Below, one piece after another: positions 1 through 9,024 of a stretch of DNA of 64,000 nucleotides. Each line of letters opens with the position of its first letter. Position 1 is the first letter of the stretch. Under the pieces are notes generated by a model. That model saw only the letters and a list, made by a program, of their open reading frames with translations, was not told where the DNA came from and did not search any database. The stretch is from CADBRN01 sp050944685 (GTDB lineage Bacteria > Bacillota > Clostridia > Lachnospirales > Lachnospiraceae): NCBI GenBank assembly GCA_050944685.1, contig JBMNRP010000014.1, forward strand, positions 1-64,000, in the 5' to 3' direction. The position numbers and the translations under genes are program-made.

Positions 1-905
1 CCATGAACGACATGGTCAGCTATAATGAGAAGCACAATGAGGCAAACGGCGAGCAGAATCACGACGGCATGCTCAACAATTACTCCTGGAACTGCGGAAC
101 GGAGGGACCGACCGGAAAGCGGAAAATCAATGCTCTCCGCAGCCGTCAGATGCGCAATGCGTTCCTGATGCTGATGACGTCGCAGGGCTGCCCCGTCATC
201 TACGGAGGCGACGAGTTCTGCAACTCCCAGGGAGGCAATAACAACGCCTGGTGTCAGGATAATGAGATCGGATGGCTGACCTGGAGCAGCCGCAAGATGG
301 CGAAGGAGATGCGCGAGTTCGTCAGGGACGCCATTGCTTTTCGGCGCGAGCATCCGATTCTCCATATGGCCGAGCCGATGACCATGACGGACTATAAGGA
401 ATTCGGCTACCCGGATCTGTCCTACCACGGGAAGATGGCCTGGCATATCGATGACCGCGACATGCGGTGCGGATTTGCCACACTTTACTGCGGCTCCTAC
501 ACCAGCAAGCCGAGCGGAAGGACGGATGATTTCATCTATCTCGCCTACAACATGCTCTGGCTGGAGCAGGACTTCGCCCTGCCCGATCTGCCCGGCGGAT
601 ACCGCTGGAAAATCGTGTGCGAGACGATTCACCCCGACTCGTTCCACATTCCGGAGGAAGAGTCCCTGCTCGGAAACGCGACAGAAAAACGAGTGGTGGT
701 TCCGCCGCGTTCCATTACCGTGCTGACTTCTGTCGCGGATCCGGAGTACAAAGCTCCGGTGAAGAAAAGCAGAACACGGAAAAAAAGCGCCGCCGCGGGA
801 AAAGTGGCAGGCAGAAAAAAGACAGCTGAAACGAAAGATATCCGTCCGCAGGGGGACAGGAAACCGGTGAAACCGGACCCTCCCGCGAAAAGCCCTTCCC
901 CTTGA
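1..905 (+). CDS. glgX: Glycogen debranching enzyme (isoamylase/GlgX type), 3' part only
   Basis: This is the C-terminal ~300 residues of a GH13 alpha-1,6-glucosidase that removes branches from glycogen; the start lies outside the window. The visible part holds the end of the catalytic barrel, with the family stretch GDEFCNSQGGNNNAWCQDNE followed by an IGWLTW-like segment, and then the beta-sandwich C-domain. The last ~45 residues are an unusual Lys/Arg/Ala/Pro-rich tail that carries no recognisable domain and looks disordered. Family membership is clear; the exact substrate (glycogen or starch-type glucan) is inferred. The frame runs open from the window edge to TGA at 903-905. Confidence 0.9.
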   Translation, partial: MNDMVSYNEKHNEANGEQNHDGMLNNYSWNCGTEGPTGKRKINALRSRQMRNAFLMLMTSQGCPVIYGGDEFCNSQGGNNNAWCQDNEIGWLTWSSRKMAKEMREFVRDAIAFRREHPILHMAEPMTMTDYKEFGYPDLSYHGKMAWHIDDRDMRCGFATLYCGSYTSKPSGRTDDFIYLAYNMLWLEQDFALPDLPGGYRWKIVCETIHPDSFHIPEEESLLGNATEKRVVVPPRSITVLTSVADPEYKAPVKKSRTRKKSAAAGKVAGRKKTAETKDIRPQGDRKPVKPDPPAKSPSP

Positions 906-941
906 CAGCGGGACATTTCCCGGAAGAGCCGGACGATACGG

Positions 942-1490
942 ATGGCAGGAGGACGCGTGTATATCTGGCAACATTTCATGACAATTACCCGGCACCGCAT
1001 GCTGGTCAGAAAATATTGTTTCCGCGTCGGACTGTACTGGCAGGGACTCACGCACGATCTCTCGAAGTATTCCTGGACGGAATTCTCCAAAGGCGCAAAG
1101 TACTGGCAGGGAAACCGGAGTCCGAACAACGCGGAGCGGGAAGCCACCGGCATATCGCTTTCCTGGCTTCATCACAAGGGCAGAAACCGCCACCATTACG
1201 AGTACTGGATCGATTACGAGCCGGGTTCTCCGAATTTCCTGGGCGGCATGCCGATCCCGAGGAAATACATTGCCGAGATGGTGATGGACCGGATTGCCGC
1301 CTCGAAGGTATATCTGGGAGATAAGTACACGGACGCCATGCCCTATGAATATTTTGCCAAAAGCCGGAAGATTCTCTGGTTCGTCCACGACGACGTCAAG
1401 CGCGACCTGAACGCGCTCCTCAAAATCCTGCGGGATTACGGCGAGGAGAGGACGTTCCGTTATATCAAAAACGTCTACCTGAAAAAATAA
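942..1490 (+). CDS. DUF5662 family protein
   Basis: A soluble protein of about 180 residues with the pattern of the uncharacterised DUF5662 family: an N-terminal HF.TI..HR..VRKYCF segment, then GLYWQGLTHDLSKYS, and a central His-rich HHKGRNRHHYEYW stretch. Such conserved His/Asp clusters suggest metal binding, but the function is unknown. The ATG at 942 has a poor ribosome binding site. A GTG at 957 has AGGAGG at 947-952 but only 4 nt of spacing, so the start is uncertain by five residues. It follows the debranching enzyme by 36 bp and may be cotranscribed with it. Confidence 0.75.
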   Translation: MAGGRVYIWQHFMTITRHRMLVRKYCFRVGLYWQGLTHDLSKYSWTEFSKGAKYWQGNRSPNNAEREATGISLSWLHHKGRNRHHYEYWIDYEPGSPNFLGGMPIPRKYIAEMVMDRIAASKVYLGDKYTDAMPYEYFAKSRKILWFVHDDVKRDLNALLKILRDYGEERTFRYIKNVYLKK

Positions 1491-1521
1491 GAGGATTCTT
1501 TTTATCCGGCATTATTAAAAG

Positions 1522-1550
1522 TTGTCAATACGTCCCCGGTATGGTACTCT
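1522..1550 (+). promoter_or_regulatory. Candidate sigma-A promoter of the aspartate kinase gene
   Basis: TTGTCA (1522-1527) and TACTCT (1545-1550) are separated by 17 nt, and a TG precedes the -10 element. The leader from here to the start codon is only ~55 nt, too short for a lysine riboswitch. Confidence 0.5.
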
Positions 1551-1610
1551 TAAAAAGTTTTAAAATGTTTTTTAAGAGAAATATCAGTGACAGAACGGAG
1601 TGTTTCAGCA

Positions 1611-2930
1611 ATGAAAAAGGTTGTGAAGTTCGGCGGCAGCTCTCTCGCGAGCAGCGGCCAGTTCAGAAAGGTCGGAGATATCATTCGCAGCGATCCGGAC
1701 CGACGGTACGTCGTTCCGTCGGCACCGGGGAAACGCTTCGGCGGCGATGTGAAGGTCACGGATATGCTCTATGAATGCTATCGGCGGGTCCGTGAGGGGA
1801 AAAGCTATCAGAAAACGCTGGACAATATAAAAGAGCGGTATCAGGAGATTATTGACGGACTTTCACTGAACCTTTCTCTGGAAGATGAGTTCCGTACCAT
1901 TGAAAAAAATTTTATCGACGGAATCGGCGAAGACTACGCTGCGTCCCGCGGAGAATATCTGAACGGCATCGTAATGTCGAACTATCTCGGGTTCGAGTTT
2001 GTGGATGCGGCCGAGGTGGTATGTTTCGAGGAAGACGGGGTGTTTGATCCCATCCAGACCGACCGGAGGATGAGCAAGAGGCTGAAATCCACGGAAAATG
2101 CCGTGATCCCCGGATTTTACGGGGCGAAGCCGGACGGCACCATCAAGACGTTTTCCCGCGGCGGTTCCGACGTGACCGGGTCGCTGGTCGCAAAAGCTAC
2201 GCATGCGGACCTCTATGAAAACTGGACGGATGTCTCCGGATTCCTGATGGCCGATCCGCGCATTATCAAAAATCCGATACCCATCTCGACGATCACCTAT
2301 CGCGAGATGCGTGAGCTTTCTTATATGGGTGCCTCCGTCCTGCACGAGGACTCGATCTTCCCGCTCCGGAGCGAGGGCATCCCGATCAACGTGCGCAATA
2401 CGAACCGCCCGGAGGATCCGGGAACGATGATCGTGGAGAGCACGTGCAGCAAACCGAAATATACGATTACCGGTATCGGCGGAAAAAAGGGATTCGCCTC
2501 CGTTACCATTGAAAAGGCGATGATGAACGCGGAGATCGGGTTCGGCCGGAAGGTCCTGCAGGTCTTCGAGGACGCGGGACTCACCTTCGAGCACACGCCG
2601 TCCGGAATCGATACGTTTTCTATCTATGTCAATCAGCATGAGTTTGAACCGATGGAGCAGAAGATCATCGCCGGCCTGCACCGTGCGGTACACCCGGATC
2701 TGATCGAACTCGAGTCCGACCTGGCGCTGATCGCGGTCGTCGGACGCGGCATGAAGCGGATGCGCGGAACTGCCGGCCGTATCTTTTCCGCCCTGGCTCA
2801 TGCGCATGTCAACGTAAAAATGATCGACCAGGGGTCGTCCGAGCTGAATATCATCATCGGGGTGGAAAACCGGGATTTCGAGGCCGCCATCCGCGCGATA
2901 TACGATATTTTCGTCACGACACAGATCTGA
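1611..2930 (+). CDS. lysC: Aspartate kinase
   Basis: Catalyses ATP-dependent phosphorylation of L-aspartate, the first step to lysine, threonine and methionine. The amino-acid kinase signature KFGGSS is at residues 6-11, and a GGSDVTGS motif lies mid-protein. The last ~150 residues form two ACT-type regulatory domains (FASVTIEKAMMN and LALIAVVGRGM regions), so feedback inhibition by an aspartate-family amino acid is expected. The length of 439 residues fits a monofunctional enzyme. The ATG at 1611 is preferred because GGAG lies at 1597-1600; an upstream GTG at 1587 would add eight residues with no better site. It sits alone behind its own promoter and before pyrH. Confidence 0.93.
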   Translation: MKKVVKFGGSSLASSGQFRKVGDIIRSDPDRRYVVPSAPGKRFGGDVKVTDMLYECYRRVREGKSYQKTLDNIKERYQEIIDGLSLNLSLEDEFRTIEKNFIDGIGEDYAASRGEYLNGIVMSNYLGFEFVDAAEVVCFEEDGVFDPIQTDRRMSKRLKSTENAVIPGFYGAKPDGTIKTFSRGGSDVTGSLVAKATHADLYENWTDVSGFLMADPRIIKNPIPISTITYREMRELSYMGASVLHEDSIFPLRSEGIPINVRNTNRPEDPGTMIVESTCSKPKYTITGIGGKKGFASVTIEKAMMNAEIGFGRKVLQVFEDAGLTFEHTPSGIDTFSIYVNQHEFEPMEQKIIAGLHRAVHPDLIELESDLALIAVVGRGMKRMRGTAGRIFSALAHAHVNVKMIDQGSSELNIIIGVENRDFEAAIRAIYDIFVTTQI

Positions 2931-2986
2931 GCGGCGGTATTGCCAGGAGAAAAATCGATCAGAAATAATAATCGGGAGACGGGATC

Positions 2987-3682
2987 ATGAAACGAATATT
3001 ACTGAAGCTGAGCGGAGAAGCTCTCGCCGGGGAGAAAAAAACCGGCTTTGACGAGACGGTTGTCACGAAGGTGGCCGTCCAGGTAAAACAGCTGACGGAG
3101 GAAGGAACCGGAGTCGGGATCGTTATCGGAGGAGGAAATTTCTGGAGAGGCCGTTCCAGCAAAAACATTGACCGGGTCAAAGCCGACCAGATCGGCATGC
3201 TCGCGACGGTGATGAACTGCCTCTATACTTCGGAAATATTCCGCTCGCAGGGAATCCGGACCGCGATTCTCACGCCGATGGAGATCGGCGGGGTGACAGA
3301 ACTGTTTTCCAAGGATCTTGCCATGCGGTATCTGGAGGAGGGAGCTGTCGTCTTCTTCGCGGGAGGAACCGGACATCCGTATTTCTCGACCGATACGGCG
3401 ACGGTCCTCCGGGCGGTCGAGATTGAGGCGGACACCATCCTGCTGGCGAAAGCCGTGGACGGCGTCTACGATTCCGATCCGAAGGACAATCCGGACGCGA
3501 AGAAGTACGATGAGGTCTCGATAGACGAGGTCATCGAGAAGCAGCTGAAGGTTGTTGACATGACGGCTTCCATCATGGCGAAGGAAAACCGGATGCCCAT
3601 GCGCGTCTTTGCGCTCGGCGAAAAGGACAGCATCATCAACGCGGCACACGGCATTGTGACCGGCACGAGAGTCACCGTTTGA
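2987..3682 (+). CDS. pyrH: UMP kinase
   Basis: Converts UMP to UDP in pyrimidine nucleotide synthesis; bacterial PyrH is a hexamer of the amino-acid-kinase fold. The sequence shows the N-terminal KLSGEAL, the GGGNFWRG glycine loop, the FFAGGTGHPYFSTDTA active-site region and the AKAVDGVYDSDPK segment typical of PyrH. At 231 residues it has the usual length. GGGAG at 2974-2978 supports the ATG. It is followed 42 bp later by frr, the almost universal pyrH-frr pairing. Confidence 0.97.
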   Translation: MKRILLKLSGEALAGEKKTGFDETVVTKVAVQVKQLTEEGTGVGIVIGGGNFWRGRSSKNIDRVKADQIGMLATVMNCLYTSEIFRSQGIRTAILTPMEIGGVTELFSKDLAMRYLEEGAVVFFAGGTGHPYFSTDTATVLRAVEIEADTILLAKAVDGVYDSDPKDNPDAKKYDEVSIDEVIEKQLKVVDMTASIMAKENRMPMRVFALGEKDSIINAAHGIVTGTRVTV

Positions 3683-3724
3683 CGGACGGTACCTGCCGAC
3701 AGTAAATTCAGGAGGTGGACAGCA

Positions 3725-4279
3725 ATGAACGAACGTATTGAAGGGTACGAAAAGAAGATGACGAAAACGCTCGAAAATCTGGGCGGAGAACTCGGAACGA
3801 TCCGCGCGGGCCGTGCAAATCCGCACGTTCTCGACCGGATCACGATCGACTACTACGGGACGCAGACGCCTCTTCAGCAGGTGGCGAATATTACGGTTCC
3901 GGAGGCCCGCATTATTCAGATTCAGCCGTGGGAGCCGAAGCTGATCAAAGACATCACGAAGGCGATCCAGACATCCGACCTGGGAATTAATCCCACGAAT
4001 GACGGCAAATCGGTACGCCTTGTTTTCCCGGAGCTCACCGAGGAACGACGCAAGGATATCGCGAAGAACGTAAAGAAAAAAGGCGAGGGCGCGAAAGTCG
4101 CCATCCGCAACATCCGCCGCGACGCCATGGACACCTTCAAGAAAATGAAGAAGGCAGGAGACGTTTCCGAGGATGAGATCAAGGATCTGGAAGACGAGGC
4201 GCAGAAGCTGACCGACAAGTATATCAAGAAGGTCGACGAGGCAGTGGACGCGAAAGTGAAGGAAGTCATGACCGTCTGA
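3725..4279 (+). CDS. frr: Ribosome recycling factor
   Basis: Acts with EF-G to split post-termination ribosomes. The 184-residue protein shows the expected L-shaped-fold sequence pattern: an N-terminal helix, the ELGTIRAGRANP segment, the DYYGTQTPLQQVANI loop domain, and a C-terminal long helix rich in charged residues (ERRKDIAKNVKKKGE). A strong AGGAGGTGG site at 3710-3718 fixes the start. It belongs to the pyrH-frr-uppS-cdsA-dxr-rseP series. Confidence 0.97.
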   Translation: MNERIEGYEKKMTKTLENLGGELGTIRAGRANPHVLDRITIDYYGTQTPLQQVANITVPEARIIQIQPWEPKLIKDITKAIQTSDLGINPTNDGKSVRLVFPELTEERRKDIAKNVKKKGEGAKVAIRNIRRDAMDTFKKMKKAGDVSEDEIKDLEDEAQKLTDKYIKKVDEAVDAKVKEVMTV

Positions 4280-4381
4280 CCTGATTTGGACAAACAGCAT
4301 AGGAATATCATATGAGCGGCATGATTCGATTCTGCGTCGGCATGCCGCTTGTTGCTTTTCATCAGGAGGAACGGAACATTT

Positions 4382-5092
4382 ATGGCTGAACAGACACTGC
4401 CGAATCATATTGCGATCATACTGGACGGAAACGGAAGATGGGCGAAGCGCCGCGGCATGCCGCGCAGCTACGGGCATATCGTCGGCACGGACGTTCTGGA
4501 AAAGATGTGCAACACTATTGCCGACATGGGCGTCCGCTATCTGACGGTCTACGCATTTTCTACAGAAAACTGGAAGCGGGCGGCGGAAGAGGTGCGCACG
4601 CTGATGAACCTTTTCCGCAAATATCTGATCCGCATCGAAAACAGCGCACACAAGCGTCATATGAGGGTCCGCATCATCGGAGACAAGGCAGGTCTCCCGG
4701 AAGATATCCAGAAGCGCATCGCCATTCTGGAGGATGTGACGAAGAACTACGACCACATGGATTTTCAGATCGCGCTCAATTACGGGGGCCGCGATGAGAT
4801 CACACGCGCTGTGACGAAACTGGCGGAGGACGCCAGGTCGGGAAAGCTCCCGGAGGGACGCGTCACACCCGAACTGTTCGATTCGTATCTGGATACGGCC
4901 GGCATCCCCGACCCGGACCTTCTGATCCGGACGGGCGGCGAAAAACGGATCTCGAATTTCCTTCTGTGGCAGCTGGCCTACACGGAATTTTATTTCACCG
5001 ACGTGGCCTGGCCGGACTTTGACCGCGCGGAGCTGGACCGGGCGATAGAATATTATAACCAGCGCGACCGGCGGTACGGAAACGCGAAATGA
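4382..5092 (+). CDS. uppS: Isoprenyl (undecaprenyl diphosphate) synthase
   Basis: A cis-prenyltransferase that elongates farnesyl diphosphate with isopentenyl diphosphate to the C55 carrier lipid used for peptidoglycan. The family motif HIAIILDGNGRWAKRRG contains the catalytic Asp (residue 15) and Asn/Arg substrate contacts. The C-terminal RTGGEKRISNFLLWQ motif has Gly where RTSGE is usual, a mild variation. The ATG at 4382 is chosen because AGGAGGA at 4364-4370 precedes it; an upstream TTG at 4349 would add 11 residues. The neighbours cdsA and dxr also act in lipid and isoprenoid synthesis. Confidence 0.95.
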   Translation: MAEQTLPNHIAIILDGNGRWAKRRGMPRSYGHIVGTDVLEKMCNTIADMGVRYLTVYAFSTENWKRAAEEVRTLMNLFRKYLIRIENSAHKRHMRVRIIGDKAGLPEDIQKRIAILEDVTKNYDHMDFQIALNYGGRDEITRAVTKLAEDARSGKLPEGRVTPELFDSYLDTAGIPDPDLLIRTGGEKRISNFLLWQLAYTEFYFTDVAWPDFDRAELDRAIEYYNQRDRRYGNAK

Positions 5093-5145
5093 CGGCCCCG
5101 GCAGGCAACCGATGAAAATGCAGATTAGGAGGCGGCAATAGAAGT

Positions 5146-5940
5146 ATGTTTGTAACGAGACTGATCAGCGGGATAATTCTGGTGGCGATCGCGCTTGCGA
5201 CGATCATTCCCGGCGGGTGGGTGCTGTATTTCTCGACTCTGGTGATTTCTCTCATCGGCGCCTTTGAGATGTACCGCGCCTGTGGTGTCCGCGAGAAAAA
5301 TCACGCGCCCGGGAGGCTCGAGCTGGCCGGATACATCGGAATTGTTCTCTATTATATCGCGCTGCGGGTCGGATGGCTTGACCTCACGGTGCTCTCCCTC
5401 GTCGCGGCTCTTGTGATATTGATGTTCGTATACGTTTTTTCCTTTCCGAGGTACCGGTCGGAGCAGGTGATGGCCTGCTTCTTCACTCTGGTTTACGTGG
5501 CAGTCATGCTTTCTTACATCTATCAGACGCGGGTGATGCCCGGAGGGAAGTTTCATGTCTGGCTGATCTTTATCTGTGCCTGGGGATGCGATACCTGTGC
5601 GTACTGCGTGGGCAGACTCTTCGGAAAGCATAAGATGGCTCCGACCCTGAGTCCGAAAAAGTCCACGGAGGGAGCCGTGGGAGGCGTCGTCGGCGCAGTC
5701 ATTCTGGGGATCCTCTATTCGCTGCTTACGGACGGTCCGCTCATCGGATACGCCGTTATTTCCGGGATCGGAGCGCTGATCTCCATGGTCGGCGATCTGG
5801 CGGCTTCCGCCATCAAGAGGAACGTCGGAATCAAGGATTACGGGACGCTGATCCCCGGCCACGGCGGGATCATGGACCGGTTCGACAGCGTCATCTTCAC
5901 GGCACCTGTTATCTATTTTCTGTCGCTGATCCTGATCTGA
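5146..5940 (+). CDS. cdsA: Phosphatidate cytidylyltransferase
   Basis: An integral membrane enzyme making CDP-diacylglycerol from phosphatidic acid and CTP. The 264-residue sequence is mostly hydrophobic, with about seven to eight predicted membrane segments. It ends with the CdsA signature SAIKRNVGIKD followed by PGHGGIMDRFD, carrying the metal-binding Asp residues. The context between uppS and dxr is the conserved one. Confidence 0.96.
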   Translation: MFVTRLISGIILVAIALATIIPGGWVLYFSTLVISLIGAFEMYRACGVREKNHAPGRLELAGYIGIVLYYIALRVGWLDLTVLSLVAALVILMFVYVFSFPRYRSEQVMACFFTLVYVAVMLSYIYQTRVMPGGKFHVWLIFICAWGCDTCAYCVGRLFGKHKMAPTLSPKKSTEGAVGGVVGAVILGILYSLLTDGPLIGYAVISGIGALISMVGDLAASAIKRNVGIKDYGTLIPGHGGIMDRFDSVIFTAPVIYFLSLILI

Positions 5941-6007
5941 GACGGAAAAGGACCGGCGCGCGGTCCCGCCGCCGGAACCTGTATGAAACAGATCGGAGGC
6001 ATCTGGA

Positions 6008-7168
6008 ATGAAAACGATCGCGATTCTCGGATCTACCGGTTCAATCGGCCGGCAGACGATTGACGTGATACGAAAAAACAGAGATATTAAGCTGGCGGGC
6101 ATCTCTGCGGCGGGTCATCATATCGACGAGCTGGAAAAGCAGGCGAGAGAGTTCCGCCCGCGGATCTGTGCGGTTTACGACGTGCAGGCGGCCGCGGATC
6201 TGGCGGTCAGGCTGGCGGATACTGACGTGCGGGTGGTATCCGGCATGGAGGGCATGATTGAGCTGGCTGCGATGAAGGAGACGGAGATCCTGGTGACGGC
6301 CATCGTCGGAATGATCGGGATCCGTCCGACCATGGCGGCGATCCGCGCGGGAAAGGATATCGCGCTCGCCAATAAAGAAACGCTGGTCACGGCCGGTCAT
6401 CTGATCATTCCGCTGGCCGACCAGATGAATGTGAAAATCCTCCCTGTGGACAGTGAGCATTCGGCCATTTTTCAGTGCCTGCAGGGCGTCCGGGAAAAAG
6501 ACCGGGAGAGTACCATAAACAAGCTTCTGATTACGGCTTCCGGAGGCCCGTTCCGGGGAATGAAACGGGAGGATCTCACCCGCGTCACGAAACGGGACGC
6601 CCTGCGCCACCCGAACTGGAATATGGGAGCGAAGATCACGATCGACTCTGCCACGCTTGTCAACAAGGGGCTTGAGGTGATGGAAGCACGCTGGCTGTTC
6701 GGCGTGGGACTGGACCGGATTCAGGTCGTTCTGCAGCCGCAGAGCATCATTCACTCGATGGTGGAGTTTTCGGACGGCGCCGTGATGGCGCAGCTCGGTA
6801 CGCCGGATATGCGTCTGCCCATTCAGTACGCCCTCTATTATCCACAGCGGCGCGCTCTTTTGGGCGAGCGTCTGGATTTCACAAAAATTTCAGAAATCGA
6901 GATCGGAGTCCCCGACACAAGGACGTTCCGGGGCCTTCCGCTTGCCATAAAAGCCGCGAAAACAGGCGGTTCCATGCCCACCGTGTTTAATGCCGCGAAT
7001 GAAGAGGCGGTCTCTCTGTTTCTCGCGGACAAGGTCCGGTTCCTTGACATCTATGATATGATCGAAGAGTCAATGTCGCGCCACAGCGTGATTCCGGATC
7101 CGAGCCTGGACGAGATCCTGTCGGTGGAATCCGACGTGCGCCGGGAAATCCTGGAAAAATGGCATTAA
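6008..7168 (+). CDS. dxr: 1-deoxy-D-xylulose 5-phosphate reductoisomerase
   Basis: Second enzyme of the MEP isoprenoid pathway, forming 2-C-methyl-D-erythritol 4-phosphate with NADPH. The N-terminal Rossmann motif GSTGSIG is at residues 8-14. ANKETLVTAGHL, the metal-site PVDSEHSAIFQCL, and the SATLVNKGLEVMEA segment all match Dxr. Length is normal at 386 residues. GGAGG at 5995-5999 sets the start. The pathway enzyme IspH is encoded ~31 kb downstream in this window. Confidence 0.97.
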   Translation: MKTIAILGSTGSIGRQTIDVIRKNRDIKLAGISAAGHHIDELEKQAREFRPRICAVYDVQAAADLAVRLADTDVRVVSGMEGMIELAAMKETEILVTAIVGMIGIRPTMAAIRAGKDIALANKETLVTAGHLIIPLADQMNVKILPVDSEHSAIFQCLQGVREKDRESTINKLLITASGGPFRGMKREDLTRVTKRDALRHPNWNMGAKITIDSATLVNKGLEVMEARWLFGVGLDRIQVVLQPQSIIHSMVEFSDGAVMAQLGTPDMRLPIQYALYYPQRRALLGERLDFTKISEIEIGVPDTRTFRGLPLAIKAAKTGGSMPTVFNAANEEAVSLFLADKVRFLDIYDMIEESMSRHSVIPDPSLDEILSVESDVRREILEKWH

Positions 7169-7200
7169 TATTATTGCATGAAAAGGAAGGTGGATGACGG

Positions 7201-8499
7201 TTGGTCGTACGCATCCTGCTGGCGATTCTGCTTCTGAGCATCGTGGTCCTGTTCCACGAATGGGGCCATTATCTGCTGGCGAAAGCAAATCATATCACAG
7301 TAACTGAATTTTCTCTCGGGTTCGGTCCGAGGCTGATCTCATTTGAGAAAAACGGCACGCGCTATTCCTGGAAGGCAATCCCGTTCGGGGGATCCTGCGC
7401 AATGCTCGGCGAGGATGAGGCAGATGAGGACACGCCGGGCGCGTTCAACTGGGCTTCTCCGCTGGCGCGCATATCGGTGGTGGCTGCCGGCCCGGTCTTC
7501 AATTTTATCCTTGCCTTCGCGATGTCCATGATTCTGGTGGGTATTTCCGGCACCAGGCCGGCGCTCGTCGACGAGGTCACAGACGGTTCGCCCGCCATGG
7601 AAGCCGGCCTTCAGCCGGGCGACGAGATTGTCCGGTACGAGGGAAACGGCATCGCGGGAATCAGCGAGCTCAACTTCGATGTGGAGCTGGACGGCATTCC
7701 CACGGACGAGATCAGCCTGACCTATGTGCGCGATGGGAAGAAGCATAAAATCTCGTACGCCCCCTCGACGGAAAATGTTTACCGTTTCGGGTTTACCTAT
7801 TCGGAGGGCTCGGATGGAACTCTTGTAATTACGCTTGTCTCCAAGGGCAGCGCGGCCCGCGAGGCCGGGATGATATCCGGCGACGAGATCCTCGCGGTCA
7901 ACGGGACAGAGGTCTCATCCATTGAGGATCTGCAGAATTATTATGAAGAGAATCCGCTGGACGGTTCGCCGGTCACTTTCCGGATCCGGAGAAATTCCAA
8001 AACATTTGATATGACGATCACTCCGGAGAAAAAGGAAGTGGCGTCGCTGGGCTTTACGCTTGCCACCGAGAAAAGAACGGTCGGGTTCCCCGGCATCATC
8101 AAGGCAGGTATTGATGAAACCGGCTACTGGATACACGTTACCTGGAAATCGCTGGGCGGTCTGCTGACGGGAGCGTTTTCCGTTCAGGAGATGTCCGGGC
8201 CGGTCGGAATCGTCAATGCGGTCGGCTCCGTTTACGAGCAGGCGAAACAGTACGGCGCGCTGGAGGTATTTCTGGAGCTGCTTCAGTTCGCGATCCTGCT
8301 GTCGGCCAACCTCGGCGTCATGAACCTGATCCCGTTTCCGGCGCTGGACGGAGGAAGACTGGTCTTCCTGGTCATTGAAGCGATCCGGAAGAAGCCGGTC
8401 AACCGGAAAATCGAGGGAGCAGTGAACTTCGTCGGCTTTGCCGCTCTCATGTGCCTGATGGTTTTCGTCTGCGTTAATGACGTCCTGAAGCTGTTCTGA
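7201..8499 (+). CDS. rseP: RIP metalloprotease RseP (site-2 protease family)
   Basis: A membrane-embedded zinc protease that cleaves transmembrane substrates such as anti-sigma factors. The zinc motif HEWGH is at residues 19-23 in the first membrane helix. Two PDZ domains follow (around VDEVTDGSPAMEAGLQPGD and LVSKGSAAREAGMISGDE), and the second metal ligand motif is NLIPFPALDGGR. Most homologues have one or two PDZ domains, so the 432-residue length is at the longer end. The start is a TTG preceded by AAGGAAGGTGG, with no in-frame ATG nearby. It is the last gene of the run before a terminator-like hairpin. Confidence 0.95.
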   Translation: MVVRILLAILLLSIVVLFHEWGHYLLAKANHITVTEFSLGFGPRLISFEKNGTRYSWKAIPFGGSCAMLGEDEADEDTPGAFNWASPLARISVVAAGPVFNFILAFAMSMILVGISGTRPALVDEVTDGSPAMEAGLQPGDEIVRYEGNGIAGISELNFDVELDGIPTDEISLTYVRDGKKHKISYAPSTENVYRFGFTYSEGSDGTLVITLVSKGSAAREAGMISGDEILAVNGTEVSSIEDLQNYYEENPLDGSPVTFRIRRNSKTFDMTITPEKKEVASLGFTLATEKRTVGFPGIIKAGIDETGYWIHVTWKSLGGLLTGAFSVQEMSGPVGIVNAVGSVYEQAKQYGALEVFLELLQFAILLSANLGVMNLIPFPALDGGRLVFLVIEAIRKKPVNRKIEGAVNFVGFAALMCLMVFVCVNDVLKLF

Positions 8500-8609
8500 G
8501 TGTAATAAATCGGCACATCACATTTATTGTATTACAAAAAATACACAAATTAATAATGAATGTAATCGGAAAGAGCCGATAGATTTTCGATTCTTTTTAT
8601 CAAAAATAA

Positions 8610-8662
8610 GGTCATACGGATTATCCGCTCCGCGGGACGGATTTCTGTATGGCCTGTTTTTA
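8610..8662 (+). terminator. Rho-independent terminator after rseP
   Basis: The left arm GGTCATACGGATTATCCG (8610-8627) pairs imperfectly with CGGATTTCTGTATGGCC (8638-8654) and is followed by TGTTTTTA. An A-rich stretch on the other side could allow weak activity on the minus strand. Confidence 0.7.
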
Positions 8663-8951
8663 CAAGAAAAATGAATTCTGCATGGGCTTGACAAACTCTT
8701 TCGGGAGAGGGGGAAAAGTTGGTCAATAAATGTACGAAATAAAATATTGGATTGAAAAAGTAAATATTAAAAAAATGCCCCACATCTGAGAAAAAGTGCT
8801 ATACTACGTTTTGTTAGAAAAAAATTTCCGGTATTCTTCCGGAGTGATGCTTTCAGGATTATTGCTTATTTTATTCAATACAAGGGGGGATATTTTTTTA
8901 GAATGCATTTCTGGCGTTTTGTTTTTCAGGCGGTGGAGGTGCGTTATTTTT

Positions 8952-8980
8952 TTGTCAAATTTTGCGTGTAACGAATAAAT
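8952..8980 (+). promoter_or_regulatory. Possible promoter proximal to the pilin gene
   Basis: TTGTCA (8952-8957) and ATAAAT (8975-8980) are spaced 17 nt apart, ending 44 nt before the pilin ATG. The -10 match is weak. An alternative upstream start is the extended -10 at 8800-8805, which would leave a ~215-nt leader. Confidence 0.3.
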
Positions 8981-9024
8981 TGATGAATGATCCGAAAAAT
9001 TCAAAAAGGAAAAGGAGAATCATT

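Larger units (their letters stand above)
8500..9024. other. 525-bp AT-rich intergenic region upstream of the pilus operon
   Basis: No convincing gene is present. It contains a terminator-like hairpin (8610-8662), an extended -10 element (TGC then TATACT at 8800-8805), a second possible promoter (8952-8980), a run of six G (8884-8889) and several T runs. The marked AT richness compared with the flanking genes is typical of acquired operons or of regulatory regions. Confidence 0.6.

Noticed and set aside
902..1324. 140-codon frame overlapping the DUF5662 gene
   Set aside because: The alternative frame matches a conserved family; this one has no family features.
1491..1610. Lysine riboswitch before aspartate kinase
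   Set aside because: The intergenic space is only 120 bp and the leader after the promoter is ~55 nt; the conserved riboswitch core is absent.
2999..4756. 585-codon open frame on the minus strand across pyrH, frr and uppS
   Set aside because: It is antisense to three certain genes and has no recognisable domains. Long antisense frames are expected from the codon bias in this GC-rich DNA.
8796..8978. 60-codon frame in the pilin leader
   Set aside because: No ribosome binding site, unusual Phe/Leu/Arg composition, and it overlaps promoter-like sequences.
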